DNA of 64,000 nt from Micromonospora sp. WMMD980 (lineage in GTDB: Bacteria > Actinomycetota > Actinomycetes > Mycobacteriales > Micromonosporaceae). The notes beneath the pieces were generated by a model. The model made no database searches, was not told where the DNA came from, and was given only the letters and a program-made list of their open reading frames with translations. Made by a program: the position numbers and the translations under genes. The number at the start of each line of letters is the position of its first letter. Position 1 is the stretch's first letter. The stretch lies in NCBI RefSeq assembly GCF_029626035.1, contig NZ_JARUBE010000003.1:2294001-2358000 (forward strand), written 5' to 3'. Positions 1 to 8,537 of the stretch are shown here, one piece after another.

Positions 1-70
1 CGAGCACGGACAGCGCGTAGCTGAGCGCGGGTGTGATCCACCCGTACTCAAAGTGATTGATCTCGCCCAC
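1..70 (-). CDS. MHYT-domain signalling protein, N-terminal fragment
   Basis: Only the first 23 codons lie in the window; the gene runs off its left end. The peptide opens MGEINHFEYGW and continues into a hydrophobic stretch (ITPALSYALSVL), the typical beginning of actinobacterial proteins with an MHYT membrane sensor domain. That domain consists of repeated transmembrane segments with Met-His-Tyr-Thr motifs, thought to bind a metal. The GTG start at 70 follows a GGGGGAAGG ribosome binding site with a 5-base gap. It lies downstream of helY on the same strand, separated by a strong hairpin, so it is probably its own transcription unit. The family call rests on a short N-terminal match only. Confidence 0.55.
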   Translation of the reverse strand, partial: MGEINHFEYGWITPALSYALSVL

Positions 71-145
71 GGTGACCTTCCCCCGATCCGCTACCGGCGC
101 GTAACCGTCGCGCCCGGGCAATGATCCGGCAGGGCCCGACCAGGC

Positions 146-184
146 ACGACACCACCCCCTGACAGTTCCGGGGGGTGGTGTCGT
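146..184 (-). terminator. Hairpin terminator after helY
   Basis: A perfect 14-bp inverted repeat (146-159 with 171-184) surrounds an 11-base loop. It lies 52 bases beyond the helY stop codon. There is no real T-run after it, as is common in very GC-rich actinobacteria. Confidence 0.75.
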
Positions 185-235
185 GATGACGCGGCGATGC
201 GTCGGTTCTCCCGTGGCGGTGACCGAAAGTGATCG

Positions 236-3016
236 TCAGGCGGAGGCGTGGTAGGCCAGGACGCCCCGGTTGACGGCCGAGATCGCCTGCCGGGCGGTGG
301 ACCGGAGCTCGGTCGAGGCGCCGCCCGAGTCCGCGATCTGGCCCAGCAGGTCGACCACCTGCCGTGCCCACCTGACGAAGTCGCCGGCCGGCATCTCGCC
401 GTCGATCTGGTGCCCGCTGGCGAGCACCTTGGCGAGCGCCTCGCCGCGCGCCCAGCGGTAGATCGGCCAGGCGAAGCCGAAATCCGGCTCGCGGGTGACC
501 GTCAGCCCGCGCGACGCCTCGTCCGCCTCGATGTCGCCCCACAGCTTGAGCGTCTCGTCGACCGCGTCGCCGACCGCGCCGCGGGGCAGCGACGCCCGCT
601 CGTCCAGATCACGCCGCGCCTCGAAGACCACCACCGACACGGCGGCGGCCAGTTCGGCCGGGGAGAGCCCGTCCCACACGCGCCGGCGCAGGCACTCGGC
701 GACCAGCAGGTCGGCCTCGGTCCAGATGCGGGCCAGCATCCGGCCCGCGTCGGTGACCCCGCCGTCGGCGGCCAGGTAGCCGCGCGCGGTCAGCAGCGCG
801 ACGATCCGGTCGAACGTGCGCGCCAGCGAACCGGTGCGCCCGCTCACCCGCTGGCGCAACTCCTCGGTGTCGCGCTCCAGCCGACGGCGGCGCTCCGCCC
901 ACCGGGCGTGCTCCTCCCGCTCCGGGCAGGCGTGGCAGGGATGCCCGCGCAGCTCGACACGGAGCTGGCTGAGCCGGTGATCCTCCCCCACCGCCTGACG
1001 GGAGCGCCCGCCGCGTCGGCCGCCGTGCCGGTCCAGCCCGGTGCCGCTGACCGCGGCGGCCAGGTCACGCCGGGCCGCCGGCGACCGGTGGTTGAAGTGC
1101 TTCGGCACCCGGATCCGGGTGAGCACCTCCGCCGGGCTGGTGAAGTCGCCGGGGGTGACCCGGCCGGCCCACCGGTCCTGGGTGAGCACCAACGGGCGGG
1201 GTTCGCCGAAGCCGCCGGTGGCCGGGTCGAGCACCACGGCCAGGCCGGCCCGCCGCCCGGACGGCACCCGGATCACGTCGCCGACCCGCAGCCGCTCCAG
1301 CGAGGCGACGGCCGCCGCCTTGCGCTGGGTCTGCCCCTGCCGGGCGATGGCCCGCTCCTGGTCGGCGATGGCCACCCGCAACGCGAAGTACTCGTCGAAG
1401 TCGCCCTGGTGGCAGGCGGCCTCCGCGCCGTACGCCTCGATCGTCTCGGTGTTGCGCTGCACCTGCCGGGCCAGGCCGACCACCGACCGGTCGGCCTGGA
1501 ACTGCGCGAAGGAGGACTCCAGCAGCGCCCGGGCCGGCTCCGCTCCGACGCTGCCGACCAGGTTGACGGCCATGTTGTAGGACGGCCGGAAGCTGGAGCG
1601 CAGCGGATAGGTGCGGGTGGAGGCGAGGCCGGCCACGTGGCGGGGGTCGGTCTCCGGTGACCAGACCACCACCGCGTGGCCCTCGACGTCGATGCCCCGC
1701 CGACCGGCCCGGCCGGTGAGCTGGGTGTATTCACCGGGCGTCAGGTCGACGTGGGCCTCGCCGTTGAACTTGACCAGCCGCTCCAGCACCACGCAGCGGG
1801 CCGGCATGTTGATGCCCAGCGCCAGCGTCTCGGTGGCGAAGACCGCCTTGACCAGGCCGCGGACGAACAGCTCCTCGACGACCTCCTTGAACGCGGGGAG
1901 CATGCCGGCGTGGTGGGAGGCCAGGCCGCGCTCCAGGCCGTCGAGCCACTCCCAGTAGCCGAGCACGGTCAGGTCCTCGCCGGGGATCGCGGTGATCCTC
2001 GACTCGACCACCTGACGGATCTCCGCGCGCTCCTCCGCGGAAGTCAGCCGCAGCCCGGCGGCGAGGCACTGCTGGACGGCGGCCTGGCAGCCGGCCCGGC
2101 TGAAGATGAACAGGATCGCCGGGAGCAGCCCCTCCCGGTCCAGCCGGTCGACGATGTCGGGACGCATCGGACCGCGCCACCGGGGGCCGCGCCGCCCGCC
2201 TCCGGGGCCCGCGGAGCGTCCCTCGCCCAACTCCAGCCGGCGCACCGTGTCCCGGGTGTAGCGCAGCAGCTCGGGATGCACGTCGTGCTTACGAGCCGCG
2301 TCGGCGTCGTGGAACAGGTCGAACATCCGCTTGCCGACCAGCATGTGCTGCCAGAGCGGCACCGGCCGGTGCTCGGAGACCACCACCGTGGTCTCCCCCC
2401 GCACCGTGACCAGCCAGTCGGCGAACTCCTCGGCGTTGGACACGGTGGCCGACAGCGACACCAGCGTCACCGACTCCGGCAGGTGGATGATCACCTCTTC
2501 CCACACCCCGCCGCGGAACCGGTCGGCCAGGTAGTGGACCTCGTCCATCACCACGTAGGCCAGGCCCTCCAGGGTGGCCGAGCCGGCGTAGAGCATGTTG
2601 CGCAGCACCTCGGTGGTCATCACCACCACCGGCGCGTCGCCGTTGATCGCGTTGTCGCCGGTGAGCAGGCCGACCTGCTCGGCGCCGTAGCGGTCGACGA
2701 GGTCGTGGTACTTCTGGTTGGACAGCGCCTTGATCGGGGTCGTGTAGAAGCACTTGCGCCGCGGCGCCGGTGGGTCGCCGGCCGGCGACCCACGCAGCGC
2801 CAGGTGCACCGCGAACTCGCCCACCACGGTCTTGCCGGCGCCGGTCGGCGCGCAGACCAGCACCCCGCTGCCCCGTTCCAGGGCCTCGCACGCCTCGCGC
2901 TGGAAGTCGTCGAGGTCGAACCCGAGATCGCGGGAGAATTCGTCCAGGGCCGGGAAGGCGGAGGCCTGCGCGGCCCGGCGGCGCGCCGCGGCGTACCGCT
3001 CGGCGGGGCTCGACAT
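236..3016 (-). CDS. helY: Ski2/Mtr4-like DEVH-box RNA helicase HelY
   Basis: A 926-residue ATP-dependent superfamily 2 helicase, likely acting on structured RNA in the cytoplasm. Visible motifs in order are Walker A APTGAGKT (about residues 56-63), the DEVH box in MDEVHYLAD, motif III SAT, and motif VI with the arginine finger in QLTGRAGRRG. The long C-terminal half matches the Ski2/Mtr4/HelY class. The ATG at 3016 was chosen because TAATCT (3029-3024) ends 7 bases upstream, giving a leaderless start; longer readings into the upstream DNA are not supported. M. tuberculosis HelY (Rv2092c) also lies next to tatC-tatA-pafC-pafB, so the position agrees. It is transcribed divergently from a HAD gene. 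Confidence 0.93.
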   Translation of the reverse strand: MSSPAERYAAARRRAAQASAFPALDEFSRDLGFDLDDFQREACEALERGSGVLVCAPTGAGKTVVGEFAVHLALRGSPAGDPPAPRRKCFYTTPIKALSNQKYHDLVDRYGAEQVGLLTGDNAINGDAPVVVMTTEVLRNMLYAGSATLEGLAYVVMDEVHYLADRFRGGVWEEVIIHLPESVTLVSLSATVSNAEEFADWLVTVRGETTVVVSEHRPVPLWQHMLVGKRMFDLFHDADAARKHDVHPELLRYTRDTVRRLELGEGRSAGPGGGRRGPRWRGPMRPDIVDRLDREGLLPAILFIFSRAGCQAAVQQCLAAGLRLTSAEERAEIRQVVESRITAIPGEDLTVLGYWEWLDGLERGLASHHAGMLPAFKEVVEELFVRGLVKAVFATETLALGINMPARCVVLERLVKFNGEAHVDLTPGEYTQLTGRAGRRGIDVEGHAVVVWSPETDPRHVAGLASTRTYPLRSSFRPSYNMAVNLVGSVGAEPARALLESSFAQFQADRSVVGLARQVQRNTETIEAYGAEAACHQGDFDEYFALRVAIADQERAIARQGQTQRKAAAVASLERLRVGDVIRVPSGRRAGLAVVLDPATGGFGEPRPLVLTQDRWAGRVTPGDFTSPAEVLTRIRVPKHFNHRSPAARRDLAAAVSGTGLDRHGGRRGGRSRQAVGEDHRLSQLRVELRGHPCHACPEREEHARWAERRRRLERDTEELRQRVSGRTGSLARTFDRIVALLTARGYLAADGGVTDAGRMLARIWTEADLLVAECLRRRVWDGLSPAELAAAVSVVVFEARRDLDERASLPRGAVGDAVDETLKLWGDIEADEASRGLTVTREPDFGFAWPIYRWARGEALAKVLASGHQIDGEMPAGDFVRWARQVVDLLGQIADSGGASTELRSTARQAISAVNRGVLAYHASA

Positions 3017-3102
3017 GCATCCAAGATTAATCGGTACCGCCGACGACCACCGGTCAAGGCCATCCGGCAGGGCGGTCGGAGCGGGTCGGTAGGGTGCACG
3101 AC
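3017..3102. promoter_or_regulatory. Divergent promoters for helY and the HAD gene
   Basis: Two -10-like hexamers face outward in this 86-base gap. TAATCT on the minus strand (3029-3024) lies 7 bases before the helY ATG, and TAGGGT on the plus strand (3090-3095) lies 7 bases before the GTG at 3103. Neither gene has a convincing ribosome binding site, so both transcripts are probably leaderless. No clear TTGACA-like -35 box is visible. Confidence 0.55.
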
Positions 3103-3867
3103 GTGCCGGACCGTACCGAACTGCCCCACGCCTCGCGCGGCGCCGACGACGCCGTCCGCCCGAGCCCGTCCCGCCGGCCGGTGGAGGCGGTGCTCTTCGA
3201 CTTCCACGGCACCCTCGCCCAGGTGGAGGAGCCGCTGGCATGGGTGCTCGCCGCCGCGGCCGCCTGCGGGGTCGAGCTGGACCGGATCCGGGCGACCTCG
3301 CTGGCCGACCGCCTGCTCACCGCCGGCCGCGCGGGCGGCCCGCTGCCGGCCCGGGTTCCGCCCCGGCTGGCCGAGCTGTGGGCCGACCGCGACCTCTACC
3401 CGCACGCCCACCGGGGCGCCTACACCGGGCTGGCGGAGACCGTCGACACCGGCATCGACGGGTTCGCCGACGCGCTCTACGAGCGGGTGCTCGTCCCCGA
3501 GGGCTGGCTGCCCTACCCGGACGCCGCCCCGGTGCTCGACGCGCTGCGCACCGGCGGGGTGAAGGTGGCGGTGGTCAGCAACATCGGCTTCGACCTGCGC
3601 CCACTCTTCGCCGCCTGGGGACTCGACGGGCTGGTCGACGCGTACGCGCTGTCGTACGAGGTGGGTCGCTGCAAGCCGGACCCGGGCATCTTCCTGCGCG
3701 CCTGCGGGATGCTCGGCGTCGACCCGGAACACACCCTGATGGTGGGCGACACCCCGGCCGACGCCGGCGCGGTGTCGGCCGGCTGCGGGGTGCTGGTGCT
3801 GCCCGCCGCCGACGCCGGCCGCCCGAACGGGCTGGGCGCGGTGCTCGACCTGGCCGGGGTCGGGTGA
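3103..3867 (+). CDS. HAD-superfamily hydrolase with altered DxD motif
   Basis: A 254-residue haloacid dehalogenase-fold protein. Motif I reads DFHGTL, motif II VVSNIG, motif III lies in CKPDPGIF and motif IV in MVGDTPADAGA. The first Asp, which forms the aspartyl intermediate, is present, but the second Asp of DxD, normally the acid/base in phosphatases, is His. Substrate is unknown and simple phosphatase activity should not be assumed. Start: an in-frame GTG at 3094 also exists, but the TAGGGT box 7 bases before 3103 favours the later, leaderless GTG. A related protein is encoded at 42494-43168. Confidence 0.82.
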   Translation: MPDRTELPHASRGADDAVRPSPSRRPVEAVLFDFHGTLAQVEEPLAWVLAAAAACGVELDRIRATSLADRLLTAGRAGGPLPARVPPRLAELWADRDLYPHAHRGAYTGLAETVDTGIDGFADALYERVLVPEGWLPYPDAAPVLDALRTGGVKVAVVSNIGFDLRPLFAAWGLDGLVDAYALSYEVGRCKPDPGIFLRACGMLGVDPEHTLMVGDTPADAGAVSAGCGVLVLPAADAGRPNGLGAVLDLAGVG

Positions 3868-3894
3868 CCGGCGGTCCCGACTAGGGTCAGGGGC

Positions 3895-4821
3895 GTGACC
3901 GCAGCCCACCCCTTTCCGCTCCCCGCGTCGGGCCGGCTCGGCGGGGTCGCGCTGGTGCTCGGCGGGGCGCTGTCGGTGCAGTTCGGTTCCGCGCTGGCCG
4001 CGCTGCTGTTCCCGCGCACCGGGGTGGCCGGCGCGGTCACGCTGCGCCTGACCCTCGGCGCGCTGCTGATGCTCGTGGTGTGCCGACCCCGGTTGCGCGG
4101 ACACGGGCGGGCCGGATGGGCGGCGGTGGTCGCGTTCGGGCTGGCCCTGGCCGGCATGAACTCGATCTTCTACCAGGCGATCGAGCGGATCCCGCTCGGC
4201 CCGGCCGTCACGCTGGAGGTGCTCGGCCCGCTGGCGCTGTCGGTGGTCGGCGCCCGCCGGGCGGCGGCCTGGTGCTGGGCCGCTCTGGCGCTGGCCGGGG
4301 TGGCCCTGCTCGGGCAGGGCGGGTTCGACCGCCTCGACCCGCTCGGCGCCGCCCTCGCGCTGCTCGCGGGCGCTTTGTGGGCGGCGTACATCGTCTGCTC
4401 GGCCCGGGTCGGCGCGCGGTTCCCCGGTGCCGACGGGCTGGCCCTGGCCCTCGCGGTGGCCGCGCTGGTCACCCTGCCGATCGGGCTGGTCGACGCCGGC
4501 GGCCGGCTGGCCGACCCGGCGGTGCTGGGGCTCGGCGCCGCGCTGGCGCTGCTCGCCTCGGTGCTGCCCTACAGCCTGGAGCTGGCGGCCCTGCGCCGGC
4601 TGCCCACCGCGACGTTCGCGGTGCTGACGAGCCTCGGCCCGGCGGTCGCCGCGCTGGCCGGCTGGCTGGTGCTCGGCCAGGCGCTGCACCCGGTCGAGGT
4701 GCTCGCCATCGCGCTGGTGGTCGCGGCGAGCGTCGGCGCGGTCCGAGCCGCCACGCCCCCACCGCCGGTCGGGCCGCCGACGCTCAGCGAAGCAGCCGCA
4801 GCGCCGCCGGCACGGCGGTGA
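3895..4821 (+). CDS. EamA/RhtA-type amino acid or metabolite exporter
   Basis: A 308-residue integral membrane protein with about ten hydrophobic segments arranged as two EamA (DMT superfamily) halves. It resembles RhtA-type threonine/homoserine exporters and probably moves small metabolites out of the cell; the substrate cannot be read from sequence. The GTG start follows TAGGGT (3882-3887) by 7 bases, with no Shine-Dalgarno sequence, so it looks leaderless. It lies 27 bases after the HAD gene but seems to have its own promoter. Its last 38 bases overlap the 3' end of the convergent lipid-kinase gene, so the C-terminal tail is encoded opposite that gene. Confidence 0.85.
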   Translation: MTAAHPFPLPASGRLGGVALVLGGALSVQFGSALAALLFPRTGVAGAVTLRLTLGALLMLVVCRPRLRGHGRAGWAAVVAFGLALAGMNSIFYQAIERIPLGPAVTLEVLGPLALSVVGARRAAAWCWAALALAGVALLGQGGFDRLDPLGAALALLAGALWAAYIVCSARVGARFPGADGLALALAVAALVTLPIGLVDAGGRLADPAVLGLGAALALLASVLPYSLELAALRRLPTATFAVLTSLGPAVAALAGWLVLGQALHPVEVLAIALVVAASVGAVRAATPPPPVGPPTLSEAAAAPPARR

Positions 4822-5701
4822 CGGTCACCGGCAGGTCGAAGACGCGCTCGCCGTCGGCGTACGTGGTGATGCCCTCGGCGGCCAGCTCCACCGTCCGGGC
4901 CCGGTAGGCGCGCACCAGCGGGTGCGTCACGTGGGTGCCCCGGTAGATGCGCGGCTTCACCCGCATCAGCGTGCGCCTGTCGAACCGGCCGCCCACCACC
5001 ACGTCCAGCAGCCCGTCGGTCGGGTCGGCGTCCGGGCAGATCCGCATGCCCCCGCCGTAGCTGGCCGCGTTGCCGACCGCGACCAGCACCGCGTCCACCT
5101 CCTGCGGGACCCCGTCGAGGGTCAGCCGGTAGCGACGCGGCCGCAGCCGGGCCAGCTCCACCAGGATCGCCAGGTCGTACCGGCGGGGGCCGCGCGGCCA
5201 GCGCATCCGGTTGGCCCGCTCGTTGACGATCGCGTCGAACCCGGCCGCGAGTACCGCGCCGTACCAGCGGTCGTCGCCGCCGGGCCCGGACAGCCGGGCC
5301 AGGTCGACCGGGCGGCTGCGACCGGCGGCCAGCGCGTCGGTGATCACCTCGACGGCCGCGCGGGGGTCGGCCGGGAACCCGGTCTCGACCGCGAAGTCGT
5401 TGCCGGTGCCCGCCGGCACCGGCCCGAACGGCACGACCGTGCCGGCCACCGCCTGCATCGCGCGATGCACCGTGCCGTCGCCGCCGACCGCGACCAACGC
5501 CCCGGCGCCGCCGGCCACCGCGGCGTGGCAGGCCGCCTCCGCCTCCTGCGGGGTACGGGCCCGCAGCAGCTCGACCGGGCGGCCGGCCCGGCCGAGACGG
5601 GTCAGGATCTCCGGCAGCAGGCCCCGGTGCCGTCCCCGGCCGGCGGTCGGGTTCGCGAGCACGGCGACGGGGCCGGGCGGGACATGATCGTGCGCGGTCA
5701 C
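4784..5701 (-). CDS. Diacylglycerol kinase family lipid kinase
   Basis: A 305-residue member of the DAGK catalytic family (DgkB/YegS/BmrU type), which phosphorylates diacylglycerol or a related lipid at the inner membrane face. The nucleotide-binding signatures GGDGTVHRAM and PAGTGNDFA are intact, and NPTAGRGRH near residue 20 is the usual N-terminal loop. A longer reading frame exists upstream, but the GTG at 5701 was chosen because TACGGT (5714-5709) lies 7 bases before it and the N-terminus then has normal family length. The 3' end overlaps the EamA exporter by 38 bases in convergent orientation. Confidence 0.87.
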   Translation of the reverse strand: MTAHDHVPPGPVAVLANPTAGRGRHRGLLPEILTRLGRAGRPVELLRARTPQEAEAACHAAVAGGAGALVAVGGDGTVHRAMQAVAGTVVPFGPVPAGTGNDFAVETGFPADPRAAVEVITDALAAGRSRPVDLARLSGPGGDDRWYGAVLAAGFDAIVNERANRMRWPRGPRRYDLAILVELARLRPRRYRLTLDGVPQEVDAVLVAVGNAASYGGGMRICPDADPTDGLLDVVVGGRFDRRTLMRVKPRIYRGTHVTHPLVRAYRARTVELAAEGITTYADGERVFDLPVTVTAVPAALRLLR

Positions 5702-5758
5702 GGCGAGCACCGTACGGCACGAGCCACTCGACCCACCAGGGGAGACGCCCCGCACGCC

Positions 5759-5790
5759 GACGGCGCCCGGCACGGGTGCCGGGCGCCGTC
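5759..5790 (-). terminator. Hairpin terminator after the fasciclin gene
   Basis: A perfect 14-bp stem (5759-5772 with 5777-5790) and a 4-base loop, starting 13 bases beyond the fasciclin stop codon. It separates that gene from the lipid-kinase promoter. Confidence 0.8.
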
Positions 5791-5802
5791 GGTGGCAGCG
5801 CG

Positions 5803-6453
5803 TCAGGGCAGGTCGATCGGGCGCAGCACCCGGTCCACCGCGTGCGCGATCTGCTTGTTGCCCTTGTTGATGTCGTAGCGGACCACCCGCGCGTCGCGGT
5901 CGTCGGTGTCCGCGTCGACCAGGCGCACCTGCTTGCCGTACCAGCACCTGCGCACGTCGACCTCGACGGTGGCGCCGAGCGCGGTCGACAGCTCCGCACC
6001 GTCGGCCTTGAGCGCCGCCCTGCGGTCGATCGTGGCGCCGGGCACCACGTGGTAGAGCAGCACGTCCTCCACGGTGTCCACGCCCAGGCCGGCGACCGCG
6101 TCGAACGCGGCCTTCTCGCCGGGCAGCTTCCGGGCATGGGTGATGTCGCGGACCAGCTCGCGGAACGCGTAGTCGTTCGGCACGAACGCGGTGAGCGCGA
6201 CACTGCCGTCGGTGAGCACCTTCACCGGCGAGTCCGGCTTGGCCTGGAGCACCGTCAGGACCGCCTTGGTGAGCACGTCGAAGTCCCGCGCGTTGCGGTC
6301 GAAGCCGCTCTTGTCGGCGGTCAGCACGGCGGCCAGCGACCGGGTGCCGGGCTGCTTCGCGCCGGCCTGGGCGGGAGCGGCGACGGCGGTGGTGGCCACC
6401 GCCGCGGCGGTGGCGCCCACGGCCAGCCGGGCGGCGAGACGAGCGATGTTCAT
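5803..6453 (-). CDS. Secreted fasciclin (FAS1)-domain protein
   Basis: A 216-residue exported protein. Residues 1-31 form a Sec-type signal peptide (Arg-containing start, Ala-rich core, likely cleavage after AQA). One FAS1 domain follows, recognised by SVALTAFVPNDYAF and the VLLYHVVPG motif near the middle. FAS1 proteins usually mediate adhesion at the cell surface. The ATG at 6453 follows an AAAGG-type binding site. The upstream neighbour on the same strand is a lipoprotein gene 101 bases away; the two may be co-transcribed cell-envelope genes. No ligand or anchor is evident. Confidence 0.87.
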   Translation of the reverse strand: MNIARLAARLAVGATAAAVATTAVAAPAQAGAKQPGTRSLAAVLTADKSGFDRNARDFDVLTKAVLTVLQAKPDSPVKVLTDGSVALTAFVPNDYAFRELVRDITHARKLPGEKAAFDAVAGLGVDTVEDVLLYHVVPGATIDRRAALKADGAELSTALGATVEVDVRRCWYGKQVRLVDADTDDRDARVVRYDINKGNKQIAHAVDRVLRPIDLP

Positions 6454-6554
6454 CGGGGAGCCTTTCGTCGAAGCGAACGGGTCCGTGACTGTCGTCACGA
6501 CCCTTGCTTCGCCCGGACCGTCCCCGATGGATGCACCCGCCCGCGATCCGTCGG

Positions 6555-7253
6555 TCAGCGCACCACCAGCCGCCGGCTCACCGCGGCGACCCCGTCGCCC
6601 TTGACCTTGAGCGTCCAGTTGCCGGCGGCGCCCAGCGCCACCACCGTCTCCGCGGTGCCGTTCGGCTCCGCCTTCAGCTCGGCGATCCGCTTTCCGTCCG
6701 GATTGAGCACGTACAGCGTCCGGGCCCCGGCGGTCTTGTTGGTCACCTTGAGCGAAAGCTTCTCGCCGGGCTCGGCGATCAACCCGTCGGCGCCGGTGAG
6801 CGTGTTCCCGGTCAGCTCGATCGCGACCGCCCGGTCGTACGCGGTCTCGGCCGCGGCGCTGGCCACGTTGCCGTCGTCGGAGACGGTGATCCGGGTCCGC
6901 ACCCCGTCGCCCTGCCGGCCGGGCTTGCAGGCCACCTCGTAGGAGCCGGTGGCCAGCGTGGCGCGCAGGTCGCCGGTGCGCCCCGGCGGCACGTCGGCCA
7001 CCTCGGCGACCACCTTGGTGAAGTGGTCGCCCTCCCGGCCGTAGACGTAGACGCCGGTAGCCTGCTGCCCACGGTTGGTGACGGTGAAGGTGACCGTGCC
7101 CGGGGTGAAGAGCGTGGTGGTGACCTCGCAACTGGTGTCGGTGGCGGTCACCGGCACCTGCTCGCCCTTCGGCGCGGGCTCGTCGTCACCGCAGGCGGTG
7201 AGCGTGGTGGCGACGCAGAGGACGGTCAGGACGGCGGCGGTACGGCTTTTCAT
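6555..7253 (-). CDS. Putative lipoprotein with EfeO-like cupredoxin region
   Basis: A 232-residue protein starting with a lipoprotein signal peptide: hydrophobic residues 6-17, then a lipobox LTAC with the modified Cys at 21. The mature part begins with an acidic and Pro-rich linker. Next comes a beta-rich region (TSCEVTTTLFTPGTVTFTVTN) resembling the cupredoxin-like domain seen in EfeO and related proteins, then a second beta-rich half. It is expected on the outer face of the membrane. The copper or iron link is inferred from fold resemblance only. GGAG lies 6 bases before the ATG. The gene is followed by the fasciclin gene in the same direction. Confidence 0.72.
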   Translation of the reverse strand: MKSRTAAVLTVLCVATTLTACGDDEPAPKGEQVPVTATDTSCEVTTTLFTPGTVTFTVTNRGQQATGVYVYGREGDHFTKVVAEVADVPPGRTGDLRATLATGSYEVACKPGRQGDGVRTRITVSDDGNVASAAAETAYDRAVAIELTGNTLTGADGLIAEPGEKLSLKVTNKTAGARTLYVLNPDGKRIAELKAEPNGTAETVVALGAAGNWTLKVKGDGVAAVSRRLVVR

Positions 7254-7397
7254 CGGGCGCTCCGGAGCGGAGGTCAGCGCGCTGACCGGTACGGGGGTGG
7301 GGACTTCGCGAAGTCAGCAGAGTCTAAGCGGGCGTGGCGTCCCGGCAAGGCCGAGGGCGGCTCGAATGTCCGGCTCCGGTGCGGCGATGATGGCGGC

Positions 7398-8282
7398 ATG
7401 CGACTGGTCTCCCTCCTCCCCTCCGCCACCGAGATCGTCTACGCCCTTGGCCTCGGTGACGAACTGGTCGGCGTGACGTTCGAGTGCGAGGTGCCGGCGG
7501 CCCACCGGGCCGACGTCACGGTGGTGGTCGGCGGGCGGGACACCCGCGGCATGAGCCCCGGCGAGATCGACGCCTACGTCCGGGAGCGGCTCGCGGCCGG
7601 GGCGGACCTCTACACCCTGCACGCCGGCGCGCTGGCCGAGTTGGACCCGGACCTGATCCTCACCCAGGACCTGTGCCGCGTCTGCGCGCTGCCGTCCGGC
7701 CGGGTGGCCGACGCCGTCGACCATCTGGGCGCACCGGCGGACGTGCTGTCGCTCGACCCGTACACCCTCGACGACGTGCTGGGCACGATCCGCGCGGTGG
7801 GCGCGGCGGCCCGGGTGCCGGAGCGCGCCGAGGCGCTGGTGGACGGCCTGCGGGCCCGGCTGGCGGCGATCGGCGCGGCGGTGGTCGGCCGACCCCGGCG
7901 GCGGGTCGCCGTCGTCGAGTGGGTGGACCCGCCGTTCGGCGCCGGACACTGGATCCCGGATCTCGTCGACGTGGCCGGCGGCACGCCGGTGGCCACCCAC
8001 CCCGGGGCCCGGTCCACGCCGACGACCTGGGCGGACCTGCGCGCGGCCGACCCCGAGGTGGTGCTCGTCGCGCCGTGCGGCTTCCACCTGGACGGCGCCG
8101 CCGACCAGGCGGCCGAGGTGGCGGGGCAGTTCCCCGGGGCGGAGGTGTGGGCGCTGGACGCGGACGCGCTGATCGTGCGCGCGGGCCCGCGTCTGGTCGA
8201 CGGCGCCGAGGCGATCGCCGCCATCCTCCACCCCGACGCCGTCCCGCCCCTCTCCCCCACCGCCGCCCGCCGCGTGTCCTGA
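7398..8282 (+). CDS. Cobalamin-binding (BtuF-like) periplasmic-binding-fold protein
   Basis: A 294-residue protein of the helical-backbone metal/vitamin-binding family (BtuF/FepB type). It opens with MRLVSLLPSATEIVYALG, the standard start of these domains, and carries a CRVCALP loop near residue 95. It has no signal peptide, so this copy should be cytoplasmic, as in several actinobacterial proteins annotated as cobalamin-binding. No ABC permease or ATPase partner is adjacent. A role in handling B12 is plausible, since B12-dependent metH is in the window, but that is inference. The gene stands alone between divergent and convergent neighbours. Confidence 0.75.
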   Translation: MRLVSLLPSATEIVYALGLGDELVGVTFECEVPAAHRADVTVVVGGRDTRGMSPGEIDAYVRERLAAGADLYTLHAGALAELDPDLILTQDLCRVCALPSGRVADAVDHLGAPADVLSLDPYTLDDVLGTIRAVGAAARVPERAEALVDGLRARLAAIGAAVVGRPRRRVAVVEWVDPPFGAGHWIPDLVDVAGGTPVATHPGARSTPTTWADLRAADPEVVLVAPCGFHLDGAADQAAEVAGQFPGAEVWALDADALIVRAGPRLVDGAEAIAAILHPDAVPPLSPTAARRVS

Positions 8283-8350
8283 CCCCGCCGCAGGGGGCAG
8301 GTGGATGTCAGGACTCCCGGGTGTGTCGCGCCAGCAAAAGAAGTAGCCCC

Positions 8351-8402
8351 GAGAGCGCGATATACCTCAGAGTCATAGATATGACCGTGAGGTATGTCGC
8401 GT
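8351..8402. repeat. Dispersed palindromic repeat, family A, copy 1
   Basis: A 52-base imperfect palindrome. Its outer arms include TATACCTC (8360-8367) and GAGGTATG (8389-8396), and its centre carries AGTCATAG-A-TATG. In reverse complement the copy at 61863-61914 has the same layout, with TATACCTC, AGTCATAG and GGTATG in the same order and nearly the same spacing. Both copies sit in gaps between convergent genes, which suits a mobile or terminator-like repeat rather than a promoter operator. Confidence 0.7.
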
Positions 8403-8481
8403 GGAAGTGAACATCATCCGGGAGCCGTCACGCACCGTGGCCGCCACTGGTGCATCGGCCACGGGGATCTGGGGTGAGACG

Positions 8482-8515
8482 CGGCCGCCGTCCCCGTGGG
8501 CGGGGACGGCGGCCG
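8482..8515 (-). terminator. Hairpin terminator after tatC
   Basis: A perfect 15-bp stem (8482-8496 with 8501-8515) closed by a TGGG loop, 22 bases past the tatC stop codon. It probably ends the pafB-pafC-tatA-tatC transcript. Confidence 0.82.
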
Positions 8516-8537
8516 GGTGGATCGGGAACGGGGCGGG

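Noticed and set aside
236..3562. Long open frames opposite and overlapping helY (for example 248-1660 and 1676-3562 on the plus strand)
   Set aside because: They are Pro/Arg/Gly/His-rich shadows caused by high GC; the helicase motifs are complete on the minus strand.
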